NCBI GenBank assembly: GCA_963707445.1
Contig: CAVPPW010000038.1
Location: 24,684-88,683 of the forward strand
Direction: 5' to 3'
Source: JALORV01 sp963707445
GTDB taxonomy: Bacteria; Pseudomonadota; Gammaproteobacteria; Burkholderiales; Burkholderiaceae_F
DNA: 64,000 nucleotides
The position numbers and the translations under genes were made by a program. Of this stretch, positions 18,399-28,128 are shown piece by piece. Under the pieces are notes generated by a model, which saw only the letters and a program-made list of their open reading frames with translations, ran no database searches and was not told the DNA's origin. Every line of letters begins with the position of its first letter. The stretch's first letter is position 1.

Positions 18399-21167
18399 CG
18401 GATGGCTTCCGGCGCGGTCGAAGCGAGGTCCTCGTCGTGGCTCCACGGCAGCTCGAAGGCGAAGCACGCGCCGTGGCCCGGTACGGAACGCAGCCACAGG
18501 CGTCCGCCAAAATGCTCGACGATCTGGCGGCTGATCGGCAGGCCCAGGCCGGTGCCCTGCGGCCGGTGCATCGCGTCGCCACCCTGGTGGAACTTCTCGA
18601 AGATCAATGCCTGCTGTTCATCCGGCACGCCGGGGCCGTTGTCCTGCACCTCGACTCTTCACGCCCCTTGCGTCAGACGTCAATCGCATCTCGACCCGAC
18701 CGCCTTCGGCCGGCACGAACTTGGCCGCGTTCGACAGCAGGTTGAGCAGGACCTGCATCAGACGGTCCGAGTCGGCCAGCAGCATTGGCACGTGTTCTGG
18801 CATCGTCAACGTGAGCGTGGCGCCGCGTTCGCGGAACATCTCGCTCGTTGTCTGTGCGGCCTGCGTCAGCAGTGCGCGCATATCGACTTCGCTGTTGCGC
18901 CACTCGACACTGCCGGACTCGATCTTGGCCATGTCGAGCACCTGGTTGACCAGCCGCGTCAGACGCTCGGTCTCGGCGACGATGATGCGCAGGAACTGCT
19001 GGCGCTGACCGTCGTCCATCGCGGCCTCGTCGACCATCAGTTCTGCCAGCGCACGGATCGAAGTCAGCGGCGTGCGCAGTTCGTGCGTCACCGACGACAT
19101 GAAGTCGTCCTTGAGCTTGTCCAGGCTCTTCAGCTGTTCGTTGGCGGCGCGCAGCTCGGCGGTCGCACGCTGCAGCGACAGAGACTTCTCCTCCAGTTCG
19201 CGCGAATAGGCGCGCAGTTGCGAAGCTTCGTCGAGGATGCGCATCACGTCGTCGAGTCCGAGCGCTTCCTCCTCGACCGCCGAAGCCACCATCACGCGCG
19301 CCGAGGCGCTGCCAATCGCGCCAGCGAGCTGCGTCTCGACGAACTGGACGAGCCGCGCGTCGGGCGGGATCTGTTCGATGCGCGCCACGCCGACTCGCCT
19401 CGCATAATCCTCGAACATCCGCCGCGCCGGCTCCATGCCGAGGAAGCGGCCCACCAGAGACAGCAGCTTGGATACCTCGGCACGACCGCGCCAGAACACC
19501 GGCCCGTGCTTGCCGCTGCCGTCCTGGGTGCGTTGGAACACGTCGACGAACAGCAGCGCCTGGCTGGTCTCCTGCGCTGACGGTGTGCGCGCGAGCGACA
19601 CAGCCACGTAAGCGCCGACGTTGGCGAGCAGGCTCCAGAACAGTGAATGTGTCAGGCCGTCGAGCCCGGTCAGCCCGAACAACTGCTCGGGCTTCAGGAG
19701 CGCAATGCCCCACGGCCCGTTCGAGACAAAATCGGTCTGCCACCAGCCGGACTTGGCGATCGACGGCAGCATCAGCGTGTACACCCACAGCCCGAAACCG
19801 AGCACCAGCCCGGCCAGCGCGCCGCCGCGTGTACCGCCCCTCCAGTACATGCCGCCCAGCATCGCCGGTGCGAACTGCGCCACGGCCGCGAAGCTGATCA
19901 GGCCGATGCTGACCAGCGCATAGGCCTCGCCGGCGAGGTGGAAGTAAAGGTAGCCGAGCAGCAGCACCGCGAAGATCGCGGCGCGCCGGATGCCCAGCAG
20001 CACGCCGGTGAGGTCGCCGCCGGTACGGCTGCTGAAACGCCGGGTGCGCAGCAGCAACGGCATCACAAGGTCGTTGCAGACCATCGTCGATACCGCGATC
20101 GCCTCGACGATCACCATGCCGGTGGCGGCCGACAGACCACCGATGAAGGCGACCAGTGCCAGCAGTGGCTGGTCCAGCGCCAGCGGCAGCGACAGTACGA
20201 AACTGTCGGCATTCACCTTGCCCGGGCCGAAGTGCAGCAGCCCGGCGACCGCGATCGGAAGAACGAACACGTTGATCAGCAGCATGTACAGCGGAAACGC
20301 CCACACCGCGCGCTTGAGGTGCTGCTCGTTGACGTTCTCGACCACCATCACCTGGAACTGCCGCGGCAGAAAGATCACCGAGAGCATCGAGAGCACCGTC
20401 AGCGCGAACCACTGCTCGTAGGCGAAGGCCTTGCCCTGACCCAGGCTGAGCAGGCTCTTGATATTGGGATGCGCGAGCGCTCGCTCGAAGAGATCACCTG
20501 GGCCTCCGAACATTCCCCACGTGACGAATGCGCCGACGGCCATGAAGGCCAACAGCTTGACGATCGACTCGAATGCGATTGCGGCGACCATGCCTTCGTG
20601 GCGTTCGGTGGTGTCCAGGTGCCGGGTGCCGAACACGACCGTGAAGCCGGCCAGCAGCAGCGCGACGTACAAGGTGCTGTCGCGCCACCAGTCGCCGACC
20701 GCGGGAGCACTCTGTCCGAGCGGAGTCGTCAGCAGCGCGTATCCGGTGGAGACGGCCTTCAGCTGCAGCGCGATGTAGGGCACGATGCCGACCACGGTGA
20801 TCAGCGTCACCAGCCCGGCCAGCAGCGGGCTCTTGCCGTAACGGCTGGCGACGAAGTCGGCAATCGAGGTGATGCGGTAGGTCTTGGCAATGCGGATCAT
20901 CTTTCGCACCACCATCCACGCCAGCACCATCGCCAGGGTGGGGCCGAGGTAGATCGGCAGGAACCAGACACCGCCCGAGGCGGCGCGGCCGACGCTGCCG
21001 AAGTAGGTCCAGGCGGTGCAGTACACCGCCATCGACAGCGCGTAGGTCCAGGCGTTATCGATGATCGAGCGTCCCTGCTGTGCGCGCCGGTCGCCGACCC
21101 ATGCCACTGCGAACAGCAGCAGCAGGTACGCGAACGACGCGACGATGACCAGCGGGGCCGCGAGCAT
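18395..21167 (-). CDS. Sodium:solute symporter-linked histidine kinase (SSS-STAC-HisKA-HATPase), frame broken once
   Basis: A ~923-residue sensor of the CrbS/CbrA type. Residues 1-~500 form a 13-helix SSS transporter fold (for example GFTVVFGTRHLDTTERHEG). A STAC-like linker and coiled coil follow, then the H-box VTHELRTPLTSIRAL (His ~695), an N-box (LLNLLSNAAKFVPAEGG) and G-boxes DNGPGVP and GTGLGLPIS. The last part is reached after a one-base shift near 18655; the length is one over a multiple of three. CrbS relatives control the acetate switch. The acetate permease genes just upstream on the same strand fit that role. Confidence 0.88.
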
Positions 21168-21169
21168 CG

Positions 21170-21367
21170 CTAGCGATCGATGCGCTCGACGGTCCAGCCC
21201 ACAACCGCAATCAGCACGCCCCAGCCAGTGAACAGCGCCGCGGGAAACAGCGGCAGGCCAAACAAGGTGAGGTCGCGGTCCCACAGCGCCAGGAGCGGAA
21301 AGTTGAACAGCACCATGCCGCCGAAGAACAGCGCCACCAGGCGTTGCACACCCAGGCCCTTGATCAC
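21170..21367 (-). CDS. Small two-helix membrane protein ahead of the symporter kinase
   Basis: A 65-residue protein with two hydrophobic segments (LVALFFGGMVLFNFPLLALW and LFPAALFTGWGVLIAVVGW). It starts with GTG after a good ribosome site (gaggag). Its TAG is followed almost at once by the ATG of the kinase gene, implying translational coupling. Similar short DUF-type membrane ORFs often precede SSS-linked kinases. The function is unknown; it may be an accessory subunit of the sensor. Confidence 0.7.
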   Translation of the reverse strand: MIKGLGVQRLVALFFGGMVLFNFPLLALWDRDLTLFGLPLFPAALFTGWGVLIAVVGWTVERIDR

Positions 21368-21451
21368 GGTCGTCTCCTCGTCACCGGCAGCGATTGTGCC
21401 GCTTCGCAGTCAGTTCTGGTGTCCGGGCGCAGCTTTCACTTCAAGGTCCAG

Positions 21452-21480
21452 AAAAACAGTGGCCCCGCAAGCGGGGCCAC
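21452..21480 (-). terminator. Rho-independent terminator after actP
   Basis: A perfect stem GTGGCCCCGC/GCGGGGCCAC (9-10 bp) with a tight loop is followed on the minus strand by TGTTTTTCT. It lies 26 bp after the actP stop and before the small membrane protein and kinase genes. It therefore separates the permease transcript from the sensor operon. Confidence 0.85.
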
Positions 21481-21505
21481 TATTGTCACTGCCACGAGCC
21501 TCGGA

Positions 21506-23409
21506 TCAATGAGCCGTTGCCTTGGCGGCAAGGATGCCGGTGGTCTGGCGGACATACAGCTCGTCCCACATGTCCTCGGAGCGTTTGTCGCGATACAGCA
21601 GCGAGCCCAGGATCACCGCAAGGAAGCCGAGCGGGATCGAGATCAGGCCGGGGTTGCGCAGTTCGAACAGCGGCTTCTCGAGCCCCACGATGCTCGTGTC
21701 GTCGCCTTTGAACTTCTCGAGGTTCGCCTTCGCTGTGCCGACGGCCTTGTCGAGTGCGGCCTTGTCCTTCTCGGCCTTGGCGACCTTCGCCGCGTCCCCG
21801 GAGGCGAGCGCCTCGGTGATCGGTGCCATCTTTGCCGGCGCGCCGTCGATTACTTTCTGCGCGGCCGCCTTGACCGCTTTCGGATACGTCAGGTTCGGCG
21901 ACACCATCACGAGGCCGATCGCCGCCACCGTTCCTACGATCATGCCTAGCCACGATGCCACCGGTGTTGCAGCGCTTCCAGAACAGCGTCAGCAGTACGC
22001 AGGGGAAGTTGGCCGACGAAGCCACCGCGAAGGCGAGGGCCACCAGGTGAGCCACGTTCTGGCCCTTGGCGGAGATGCCGATGACGATGGCCATCGCACC
22101 GACGAAGATGGTGGCGATTCGTGCGGCCTTGACCTGCTCCTGCGGCGTCACGTGCTCGCTTGCGGATCACGCCGACGTACAGGTCGTGGGCCATCGCGCT
22201 GGCGGCGGCCAGCACCAGTCCCGCAACCACGGCGACGATGGTGGCGAATGCAACGGCCGAGACAAAGGCCATGAAGAGGTTGCCACCCAGCGAGTCGGGG
22301 CCGCCGCCCAGGGCTTGCGCCAGCAGCGGATTGGCCATGTTGCCGCCCGGATCGATGCCGGCGATCACCGTGGGACCGACCTTCATCGCTGCGGCCATGC
22401 CAAGGAACAGCGTCAGCACGTAGAAGCCGCCGATGATGGCCATCGCCCAGTTCACCGACGTGCGCGCCGCCTGCGCCGTGGGCACCGTGAAGAACCGCAT
22501 CAGGATGTGAGGCATGCCGGCCGTGCCGAACACCAGTGCCATGCCCAGCGAGATCTGGTCCAGCGGCACCTTGAGGAACAGTCCGGGCTCGAGGAAGATC
22601 TGGCCGAGTTGCGTCGCAGAGAGGTTGGTGGCCTTGTCGCCGATCAGGGCGGCGACGCGGGCCTGGACCTTCGCGTCGCCGACGACGTTGGTGAGGAAGT
22701 CGCCGAAGAATCCGTACTGGCTCCAGACCAAGATCACCATCAGGATCGAGGCAGCACACCAGCAGGACGGCCTTGATGATCTGCACCCAGGTGGTGGCGA
22801 CCATGCCGCCGAACAGCACGTACGCCAGCATCAGCACGCCTACGGTGATCACCGACACCTCGTAGTCGATGCCGATCAATGTCTTGATCAGCACGCCGGC
22901 CCCGACCATCTGCGCGGTCAGGTAGAAGGTGGACACGGTGATCGTGGAGATGGCGCCAACGATGCGCGCCTTCTTCGGGTCGTTGCGGTACGCGAGGATG
23001 TCCGACAGCGTGTACTTGCCGATATTCCGGCACGGCTCGGCGATCACCAGCAGCACGGTGATGTAGGCGACCAGCCAGCCCACCGAGTACATGAAGCCGT
23101 CGTAACCGTAGAGCGAGATCAGGCCGGCGATGCCGAGGAACGATGCCGCCGACAGGTAGTCGCCCGCAATCGCCCAGCCGTTTTGCAGACCGGAAACGCC
23201 GCCGCCGGCCGCGTAGAAGTCCGCGGCTGTCTTGACGCGCTTGGCCGCCACGTAGGTGACGTACATCGTCACGGCGATGATGGCGCCGAAGACCAGGAAG
23301 GTCAGCCATTTCCACTGTCGGCGACGGCACCCTGCGCCAGCGCCGGCATTGCGATCAGCGGCAGCGCCAGCGCGCCTGCCGCAAGGAGTAGGACTCGTTT
23401 CTTGTCCAT
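21506..23409 (-). CDS. actP: Cation/acetate symporter ActP (SSS family), frame broken 4 times
   Basis: ActP imports acetate and other short acids with a cation. The N-terminus is a hydrophobic leader starting MDKKRVLLLAAGALALPLIA. SSS segments follow, such as GWAIAGDYLSAASFLGIAG and AEPCRNIGKYTLSDILAYR, ending EDMWDELYVRQTTGILAAK. A long inserted loop (AAAQKVIDGAPAKMAPITEA) precedes the last helix. Breaks lie near 23312 (one base missing), 22748, 22155 and 21958 (one extra each). The net length agrees (+2). Corrected length is ~634 residues, normal for ActP with the loop. It follows the DUF485 gene closely. Confidence 0.9.
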
Positions 23410-23412
23410 CGC

Positions 23413-23760
23413 TTATCTCCCGATCTTGTCGGCGTCGCGGACGAGTTCGGCCGCCATCGCATCGAACTTCTTGGCCTTCGCCGTGTAGTAGAAGGCGATG
23501 CCCCAGGCGACGATGAACTGCGAAAGCGCGAACAGGATGCCGACGTTGACGACGCCGTAGACCTTGATCTTGAAGAGATCGGTGAAATAGGCCGCGCCGA
23601 TCGGCAGCAGGAAGTAATAGAAGAGCGAGAACACCATCAGGCCGGTCAGAAAGCCGACCTTCTTCGAGTGCAGCGTCTGGAAGCGCGGGTCTTCATCGAT
23701 CGCCTGCCAGTTCAGTGCTGCGCGTGGCGCCTGCGTACCCGGCATTGCAGCGGTTGACAT
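23413..23760 (-). CDS. DUF485 inner-membrane protein (YjcH-like) paired with actP
   Basis: A 115-residue protein with a cytosolic N-terminus and two membrane helices (VGFLTGLMVFSLFYYFLLPIG and VVNVGILFALSQFIVAWGIAF). The DPRFQTLHSKK motif before the first helix is typical of DUF485. It is the first gene of a DUF485-actP operon, with actP starting 4 bp after its stop. In enterobacteria the equivalent is acs-yjcH-actP; no acs is in this window. Confidence 0.9.
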   Translation of the reverse strand: MSTAAMPGTQAPRAALNWQAIDEDPRFQTLHSKKVGFLTGLMVFSLFYYFLLPIGAAYFTDLFKIKVYGVVNVGILFALSQFIVAWGIAFYYTAKAKKFDAMAAELVRDADKIGR

Positions 23761-24085
23761 CTTTTCCTCCGAAGGAAAGCTGACGGATTGCCGTTTCTGG
23801 AATACGACCGGCTGATCCCCTGCGAGCGAGGCCGGGCCTGAGTCTTGTCGTTATCGGCGCTGCGACGATATGCGCCGAAGCTGTCGCTCGGCTTACGGCG
23901 GGCGCGCTCTTATTGATCTACGTCTAATGGATCTGAACCGGGCCGCGACGCGAGGTCGCGGTCGCGGCTGTTGCGCCGCGCCATTCCGCGGTGTCCGCGC
24001 GGCCGCGGCGACAGTGACGCTCGCGACTTGCGCCAGCGTTGGATCCGCCTGCGAACAGTGCCCGGCGCGGCGGGCTCGGGCCGCG
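23761..24085. other. Intergenic region upstream of the DUF485-actP operon
   Basis: This 325-bp stretch lies between the lipoprotein gene end and the DUF485 start, both on the minus strand. The first ~25 bp next to the gene contain its ribosome site (aaggaggaa-like, read leftward). The rest should hold the actP promoter and any upstream activator site. No open frame of interest and no clear terminator are seen. Confidence 0.5.
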
Positions 24086-24733
24086 TCAGACGATGCCGTC
24101 CTTGGTCATCGTCGACACGATCAGCTGCACGAACTGATCGATCAGCTTCTGCGTGGAGTCGTAGCCGGTCGACGTCGTCGTTGCCGCGGACCAGACGACG
24201 GTGGCATTGCGCGCCTCGAAGACGCGTGTATCGGCATGCACGTTCTGCGTCGTCGTCACTTGGGGCGGAATGGCCCACATCGTGTTGTAGTAGCCGGCAA
24301 AACCACCCCATCCCGGCCCCCAGCCGCCGCCCCAGCAACAGCCCGGTCCCCACGCCGGCCCCATCACCATTCCGGGTGAAACGTTCACCTGGGTCGACAC
24401 GTTGATGATGCGGGTCACCATCGCGTATGCGACCCCGGCGTCGGCAATGCCGCGGCGCAGCCGTTCCTCGTTGATCGGCCCTTCTTCGGGGAAGTACGCG
24501 TACGCGGGCACTGCCTTGACGCCCAATGCGCCGAGCGCAGCCACCATGCGGTCCTCGTAGATACGGCGCATCGTCGCGTCGCGCACGGCGCCGACGACCA
24601 TGACGCTGCGCACCGGCCGCTTGCCGGCAAACTCCGGGTTGACCCATTGCGCATCCAGTGAGGTCGACGTGGCACATCCGCTGACAAGTGCGGCGGCGCT
24701 GATGCAGAGGGCGATGGACAGTCGATTCAGCAT
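24086..24733 (-). CDS. Putative outer-membrane lipoprotein, unknown function
   Basis: The 215-residue precursor has a classical lipobox (AALVSGC at residue ~19), so it should be lipidated and periplasm-facing. The body contains VRSVMVVGAVRDATMRRIYEDRM, a Gly/Trp/Pro-rich low-complexity patch (GPGCCWGGGWGPGWGGF), then a beta-rich C-terminal half with TRVFEARNATVVWSA. The pattern resembles DUF4136-like lipoproteins but I cannot assign a family firmly. It is monocistronic. Confidence 0.75.
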   Translation of the reverse strand: MLNRLSIALCISAAALVSGCATSTSLDAQWVNPEFAGKRPVRSVMVVGAVRDATMRRIYEDRMVAALGALGVKAVPAYAYFPEEGPINEERLRRGIADAGVAYAMVTRIINVSTQVNVSPGMVMGPAWGPGCCWGGGWGPGWGGFAGYYNTMWAIPPQVTTTQNVHADTRVFEARNATVVWSAATTTSTGYDSTQKLIDQFVQLIVSTMTKDGIV

Positions 24734-24813
24734 TGCACGCTCCCGGAGGTGGCGGCCGCCGCTGTCGCGGCGGCAGACTTTCTAGGTTAGCGCAAGCAGC
24801 GCTCGCGGGCGCC

Positions 24814-25761
24814 TCATGCGATGACAAGCCTTTGGCACTGCGGGGCTGACGCTGCGCAGTGAGGCAGCTTTGGCGCGCCTGCCTCAGGCACGGCGGCACG
24901 GTGCTGCAGGTACTCGCGGATCGCCTCGATCAGCTGCAGGAGGTCGCGCTGGACGGCCGCGAAGCCGCCATGCGGTGTCCGTGCGCGTTCGTCCATGTAT
25001 AGACGCTTGTTGATCTCGACCTGCAGGCTGTGCCGCCCGCGCGCTGGGTTGGAGTAGGCGCGCACCAGTTCGACGCCCTTGTAGGGATCGTTGACCTTCA
25101 CGCCGTAGCCCAGCGAGGCCAACGTCGCGCGCACGAACTCCGTGAAGGTTGGATCGCAAGACGTGCCGTCGCGGTCGCCGAGGACAAAGTCGGCTCGCTT
25201 CGAGCCGGCACCACCTTCGCCCATCTTGCCGGCGACCGAGTTCATCGAGTGGCAGTTGAGGTGAAAGACTTCGCGGTGGAGCGCGTGCGTGTCGTTCAGC
25301 AGATCGAGGAGTGCGCGGTGATACGGCATATGAAAGCGTTCGATGCGCAACCGCACTTCCTCGACCTTGAGGCGGCGCCGGTAGATTTCGCGGCCATCGT
25401 CCAATGTGCGCCAGATCAGCGCCTTGCCGATTCGTGCCTTGCCGCTGGGCACGTACTCGTGCGGCCAGGCGCCGCCTTCGATCAGGTCGAGATCGACGTC
25501 GCCGTGATGCCGGTTGGGATCGAGGTAGGTGCGCGGCCAGCGCGCAGCGAGCAGCGGAATGCCGGATCCGCTGGCGGGCAGGTACAGCTGGTCGACGAAA
25601 CAGTCTTCACCGTCGCGGAGCTCGAACTCGGAGACAGCGGCATCGAAGTCAGTCGGAAACTCGAAACCCGAGTGCGGCGAGTCGAGCACGAGCGCCGACT
25701 CCGGCCGCCGGGGGCCGTGCAGGACGATGGCTGCGGAGTCGAACGTCACGGCAGAACGCAA
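24814..25761 (-). CDS. N-formylglutamate amidohydrolase
   Basis: This enzyme family (PF05013, HutG type) hydrolyses N-formylglutamate to glutamate and formate in one histidine-degradation route. The 315-residue protein has LVLDSPHSGFEFP near the N-terminus. The metal/substrate region YLDPNRHHGDVDLDL and the segment HLNCHSMNSV are also typical. No other hut genes are nearby, so the physiological substrate could be another N-formyl amino acid. It diverges from tRNA-Phe. Confidence 0.85.
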   Translation of the reverse strand: MRSAVTFDSAAIVLHGPRRPESALVLDSPHSGFEFPTDFDAAVSEFELRDGEDCFVDQLYLPASGSGIPLLAARWPRTYLDPNRHHGDVDLDLIEGGAWPHEYVPSGKARIGKALIWRTLDDGREIYRRRLKVEEVRLRIERFHMPYHRALLDLLNDTHALHREVFHLNCHSMNSVAGKMGEGGAGSKRADFVLGDRDGTSCDPTFTEFVRATLASLGYGVKVNDPYKGVELVRAYSNPARGRHSLQVEINKRLYMDERARTPHGGFAAVQRDLLQLIEAIREYLQHRAAVPEAGAPKLPHCAASAPQCQRLVIA

Positions 25762-25858
25762 ATTGGGTTGCAGAACAAAAGCTTAGCGGGCCGACCGGCA
25801 GTGTGCTCGTGAGCAGTGCTTATAGTGGCCGCAACGAACGTGCCTGCGGCTGCTCCGC

Positions 25859-25864
25859 TATACT
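25859..25864 (+). promoter_or_regulatory. Possible -10 element of the tRNA-Phe promoter
   Basis: A TATACT hexamer lies about 44 bp upstream of the tRNA-Phe 5' end, a reasonable distance for a tRNA leader. No good -35 match is visible 16-18 bp upstream, so this is a weak call. Confidence 0.3.
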
Positions 25865-25907
25865 TCGCGCCCTTCGCGACGGCATCAACCGCCGTCCTGC
25901 ACGCCCA

Positions 25908-25983
<76 letters not shown>

Positions 25984-26074
25984 CCATCTGTATGCTCCGC
26001 TCTGTGGGAGCGCCGCTTCAGGCGTCGATCTGTGCCAAAGCAGTCCTTTGGTTTCATAGATCGGAGTCGAAGCG

Positions 26075-26583
26075 ATGAACGAGCAAACGACGGGTGTTTT
26101 GGCCTCCGTGATTCCGCTGTTGCAGCAGCGAGAATCGAACGAGCGAGGCAGCCTCACGCTGCGTGAGGTGATCGACGGCTACATGGCCGGTTATGACGGC
26201 CGTGATCCGACACGCATGCGCGGGTGTCCTTCTGGTCTGCATCTGTTGGCGACGTGCGTCTGCGCGATCTTGACTCCGACTCGATCGCAGACGCGCTCGA
26301 GCAGCTTGGCAAGCTACCCATACAGCGGTACATGGGCAAAAACCCGGACGGCAGTCCAAGACTGCGCATGTTCGGACCGCGCTCGCCTGCGACGCTAAAT
26401 CGCTACGCCGCTGCGCTCGGTGCGGTGCTGACCTGGGCGAAGCGCAAGAGACTGACGCCGAAGGGATGGCAGTCGCCACTGTCGGAGATTGAGAACAACC
26501 CCGAGTCGAGGGGCCGGGTCCGAACGCGCCCGCTTTGCGGCGAACGGAATGTCAGCAATGGGTCGATTCGAGCCGAGTGGTGA
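26075..26583 (+). pseudogene. N-terminal remnant of a phage-type tyrosine integrase
   Basis: Only the core-binding (SAM-like) domain of a tyrosine recombinase remains. GSLTLREVIDGYMAGYDGRD continues, after a one-base shift near 26215, as VSFWSASVGDVRLRDLDSD, then PATLNRYAAALGAVLTWAKR and IENNPESRGRVR. The catalytic domain with the R...HxxR...Y residues is gone; after ~26520 the frame turns into unrelated sequence. The position next to tRNA-Phe and the same orientation fit an element that had inserted at the tRNA. Confidence 0.75.
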
Positions 26584-26691
26584 GAACGGCTCGCGTGTTG
26601 GTGGACCCGGTAGCCGATCGCCAGGTGAAGAGTCGAGGCGCTTTGCAGCGCTCCTACTTTGGCGTCACTGCTGGACACCATCGCGGCTGCC

Positions 26692-27627
26692 TCAGGCGCA
26701 ACCCACCGCGCACCCGAACGCCACCCAGTTGAAGCCGGCTGCGCCCGCGGCGCAGTCCGTATTCCGAGCGCGGAGGAGGAAGCCGTTCGGCGTGACGTAG
26801 CAGGCCATGCCGGCCACGGCCGGGCCAGACCTGCCGACGTGGAAGGCCGTGACCAGTACCGTCGGCGGGGTCAGGAAGGCTTGATCGAAGGTGACCGCCC
26901 ACTGGTTCCACGAGTTGGAAAAGGTGGCGCACGGCTCGAACCAGAGCGGCGCCACCTGCCCGGAATCGACAAAGATCTGCGCGCCGCCGCCCGAGGGCAC
27001 TCCCGCGACGGCCACGGTCTCGTGGAGCGCGAGGTAGTTGAAGTTGGACCAACCCTCGCCGGGATCCGGGTTGCGCGCCAGGAGCGTGAAGCCGGTGGTG
27101 GTCCGCTTCCGGGCCACGGGCACAGCCGGCGTGGCGTACTGGTACACGGCGGCCGTCTCAGCGAAGCGGTCGGCGGCGGTGGCGAAGATCACCGGGTCGG
27201 CCCCGAACGCCGGCTCGCTGAAGCGGACGTCCCAGCTGTTCCAGTCGCCCGGCTCGCAGTCCCGGTTGAAGCGCTGCGGGAACAGCGTGCCCATGCGCAC
27301 GTACTTGGTGGAACCCTGCGGCTTGCCCGTCTCCAAGAGCGCGAGCCAGTTCATGTGCGCGACGCCGGGGCTGCAGTCCGAGTTTCTCCCCGCCAGCCGG
27401 AAGCCGGTCGTGGTCACGTCTTGCGCGACGCCGACCACGGCCGTGAATTGGCCGGACGACTGCTCCGCGCCGAGGTCACTGGCGGTGAGGATGACGCGCG
27501 GCGGCTCGCTGAAGCTGGTGAAGACGTTCTCGAACTGCCAGTCCCCCGGCTCGCAGTCCGGCTCGAAGACGTTGGAGAACTCGACGTGACCGAACTGCAT
27601 CGACACGTTCTGAAGAGGCGTGAGCAT
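26692..27627 (-). CDS. Protein of three tandem H-type-lectin-like domains
   Basis: The ~311-residue protein consists of three repeats of ~100 residues. Each has a hydrophobic strand pair (PPRVILTASD, DPVIFATAAD, PPTVLVTAFH) and ends in the H-lectin signature. The three signatures are TTGFRLAGRNSD...MNWLAL, TTGFTLLARNPD...FNYLAL and PNGFLLRARNTD...FNWVAF. H-type lectins bind GalNAc or similar sugars; the assignment is by pattern. There is no signal peptide. The start ATG at 27627 has a strong ribosome site (aaggaggg). It sits alone between an integrase remnant and an attC-like palindrome, which suggests acquisition by transfer. Confidence 0.75.
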   Translation of the reverse strand: MLTPLQNVSMQFGHVEFSNVFEPDCEPGDWQFENVFTSFSEPPRVILTASDLGAEQSSGQFTAVVGVAQDVTTTGFRLAGRNSDCSPGVAHMNWLALLETGKPQGSTKYVRMGTLFPQRFNRDCEPGDWNSWDVRFSEPAFGADPVIFATAADRFAETAAVYQYATPAVPVARKRTTTGFTLLARNPDPGEGWSNFNYLALHETVAVAGVPSGGGAQIFVDSGQVAPLWFEPCATFSNSWNQWAVTFDQAFLTPPTVLVTAFHVGRSGPAVAGMACYVTPNGFLLRARNTDCAAGAAGFNWVAFGCAVGCA

Positions 27628-27691
27628 GGGGCCCTCCTTGCTCGGCGTGGGGCGGCGGCCGGCGGGTCGGATGAGGGCGTGCACGAACCAT

Positions 27692-27779
27692 GCCTAACCC
27701 TGCGTTCGTTGAGCGGCGGGCCGCCTACGCCTACGGTGAGAACCGGCAGCACTGCCGGCGGCACATCCACTCGTTAGGC
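27692..27779. other. attC-like (integron recombination site-like) palindrome
   Basis: An 88-bp segment is bounded by GCCTAAC on the left and GTTAGGC on the right, matching the R'' (RYYYAAC) and R' (GTTRRRY) boxes of attC sites. The left end continues cctgcgttcgttgagcgg, similar to many soil cassette attC ends. The interior holds CCGGCAG/CTGCCGG and GGCGG/CCGCC inverted repeats. The L boxes do not pair well and no integron integrase is present, so this is a candidate only. Confidence 0.4.
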
Positions 27780-28128
27780 GTCCGCTTCTATGAGGACTGC
27801 GTTGTCAAGGTTCGGTCTTCATGGTGGTACTGACCTGCGCGGCGCATGAAGCGGCTGCGCGATAAGTAGGTTGCATCCTGATCCGAGGCCGGGGTGTAAG
27901 GAGCGTTCGAGCCAGGGCTCGGACGAACTTCTATCCGTGACGGACGCAGATGTCCGGCACCGCTATCCAGCATGCGCACAAAGTGCGCTGGCAAACCCCA
28001 GTTAGCGGCGCGCCCCATCTTTGCAGACGGTCACCGTGCAGTGACCCGCGGACGCCGCGGGCGCGTCGACCTTTGATCATGATGATGCAATCGCGTGCAA
28101 ACCGTGTTTCGACCGAAGCCGCCCGAGT
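27780..28128. other. Non-coding stretch between attC-like site and IS remnant
   Basis: About 350 bp without a convincing gene. Short open frames exist on both strands but have biased, arginine-rich composition and no ribosome sites. Because it lies directly downstream of an IS110-type transposase end, it may be the 3' untranslated end of that element or of a neighbouring cassette. No inverted-repeat terminus could be identified by eye. Confidence 0.4.

Noticed and set aside
19647..21173. A 508-residue plus-strand open frame opposite the symporter-kinase gene
   Set aside because: It is a shadow of the minus-strand transporter domain, highly charged, with no recognisable domain.
26659..27777. 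A 372-residue plus-strand open frame opposite the lectin gene
   Set aside because: The minus-strand frame has three internal repeats with a lectin signature and a strong ribosome site; the plus frame has neither.
27788..28018. Small gene encoding a 76-residue protein on the minus strand
   Set aside because: There is no ribosome site and no known domain, the composition is low-complexity, and it lies between a palindrome and an IS remnant. More likely non-coding element DNA.
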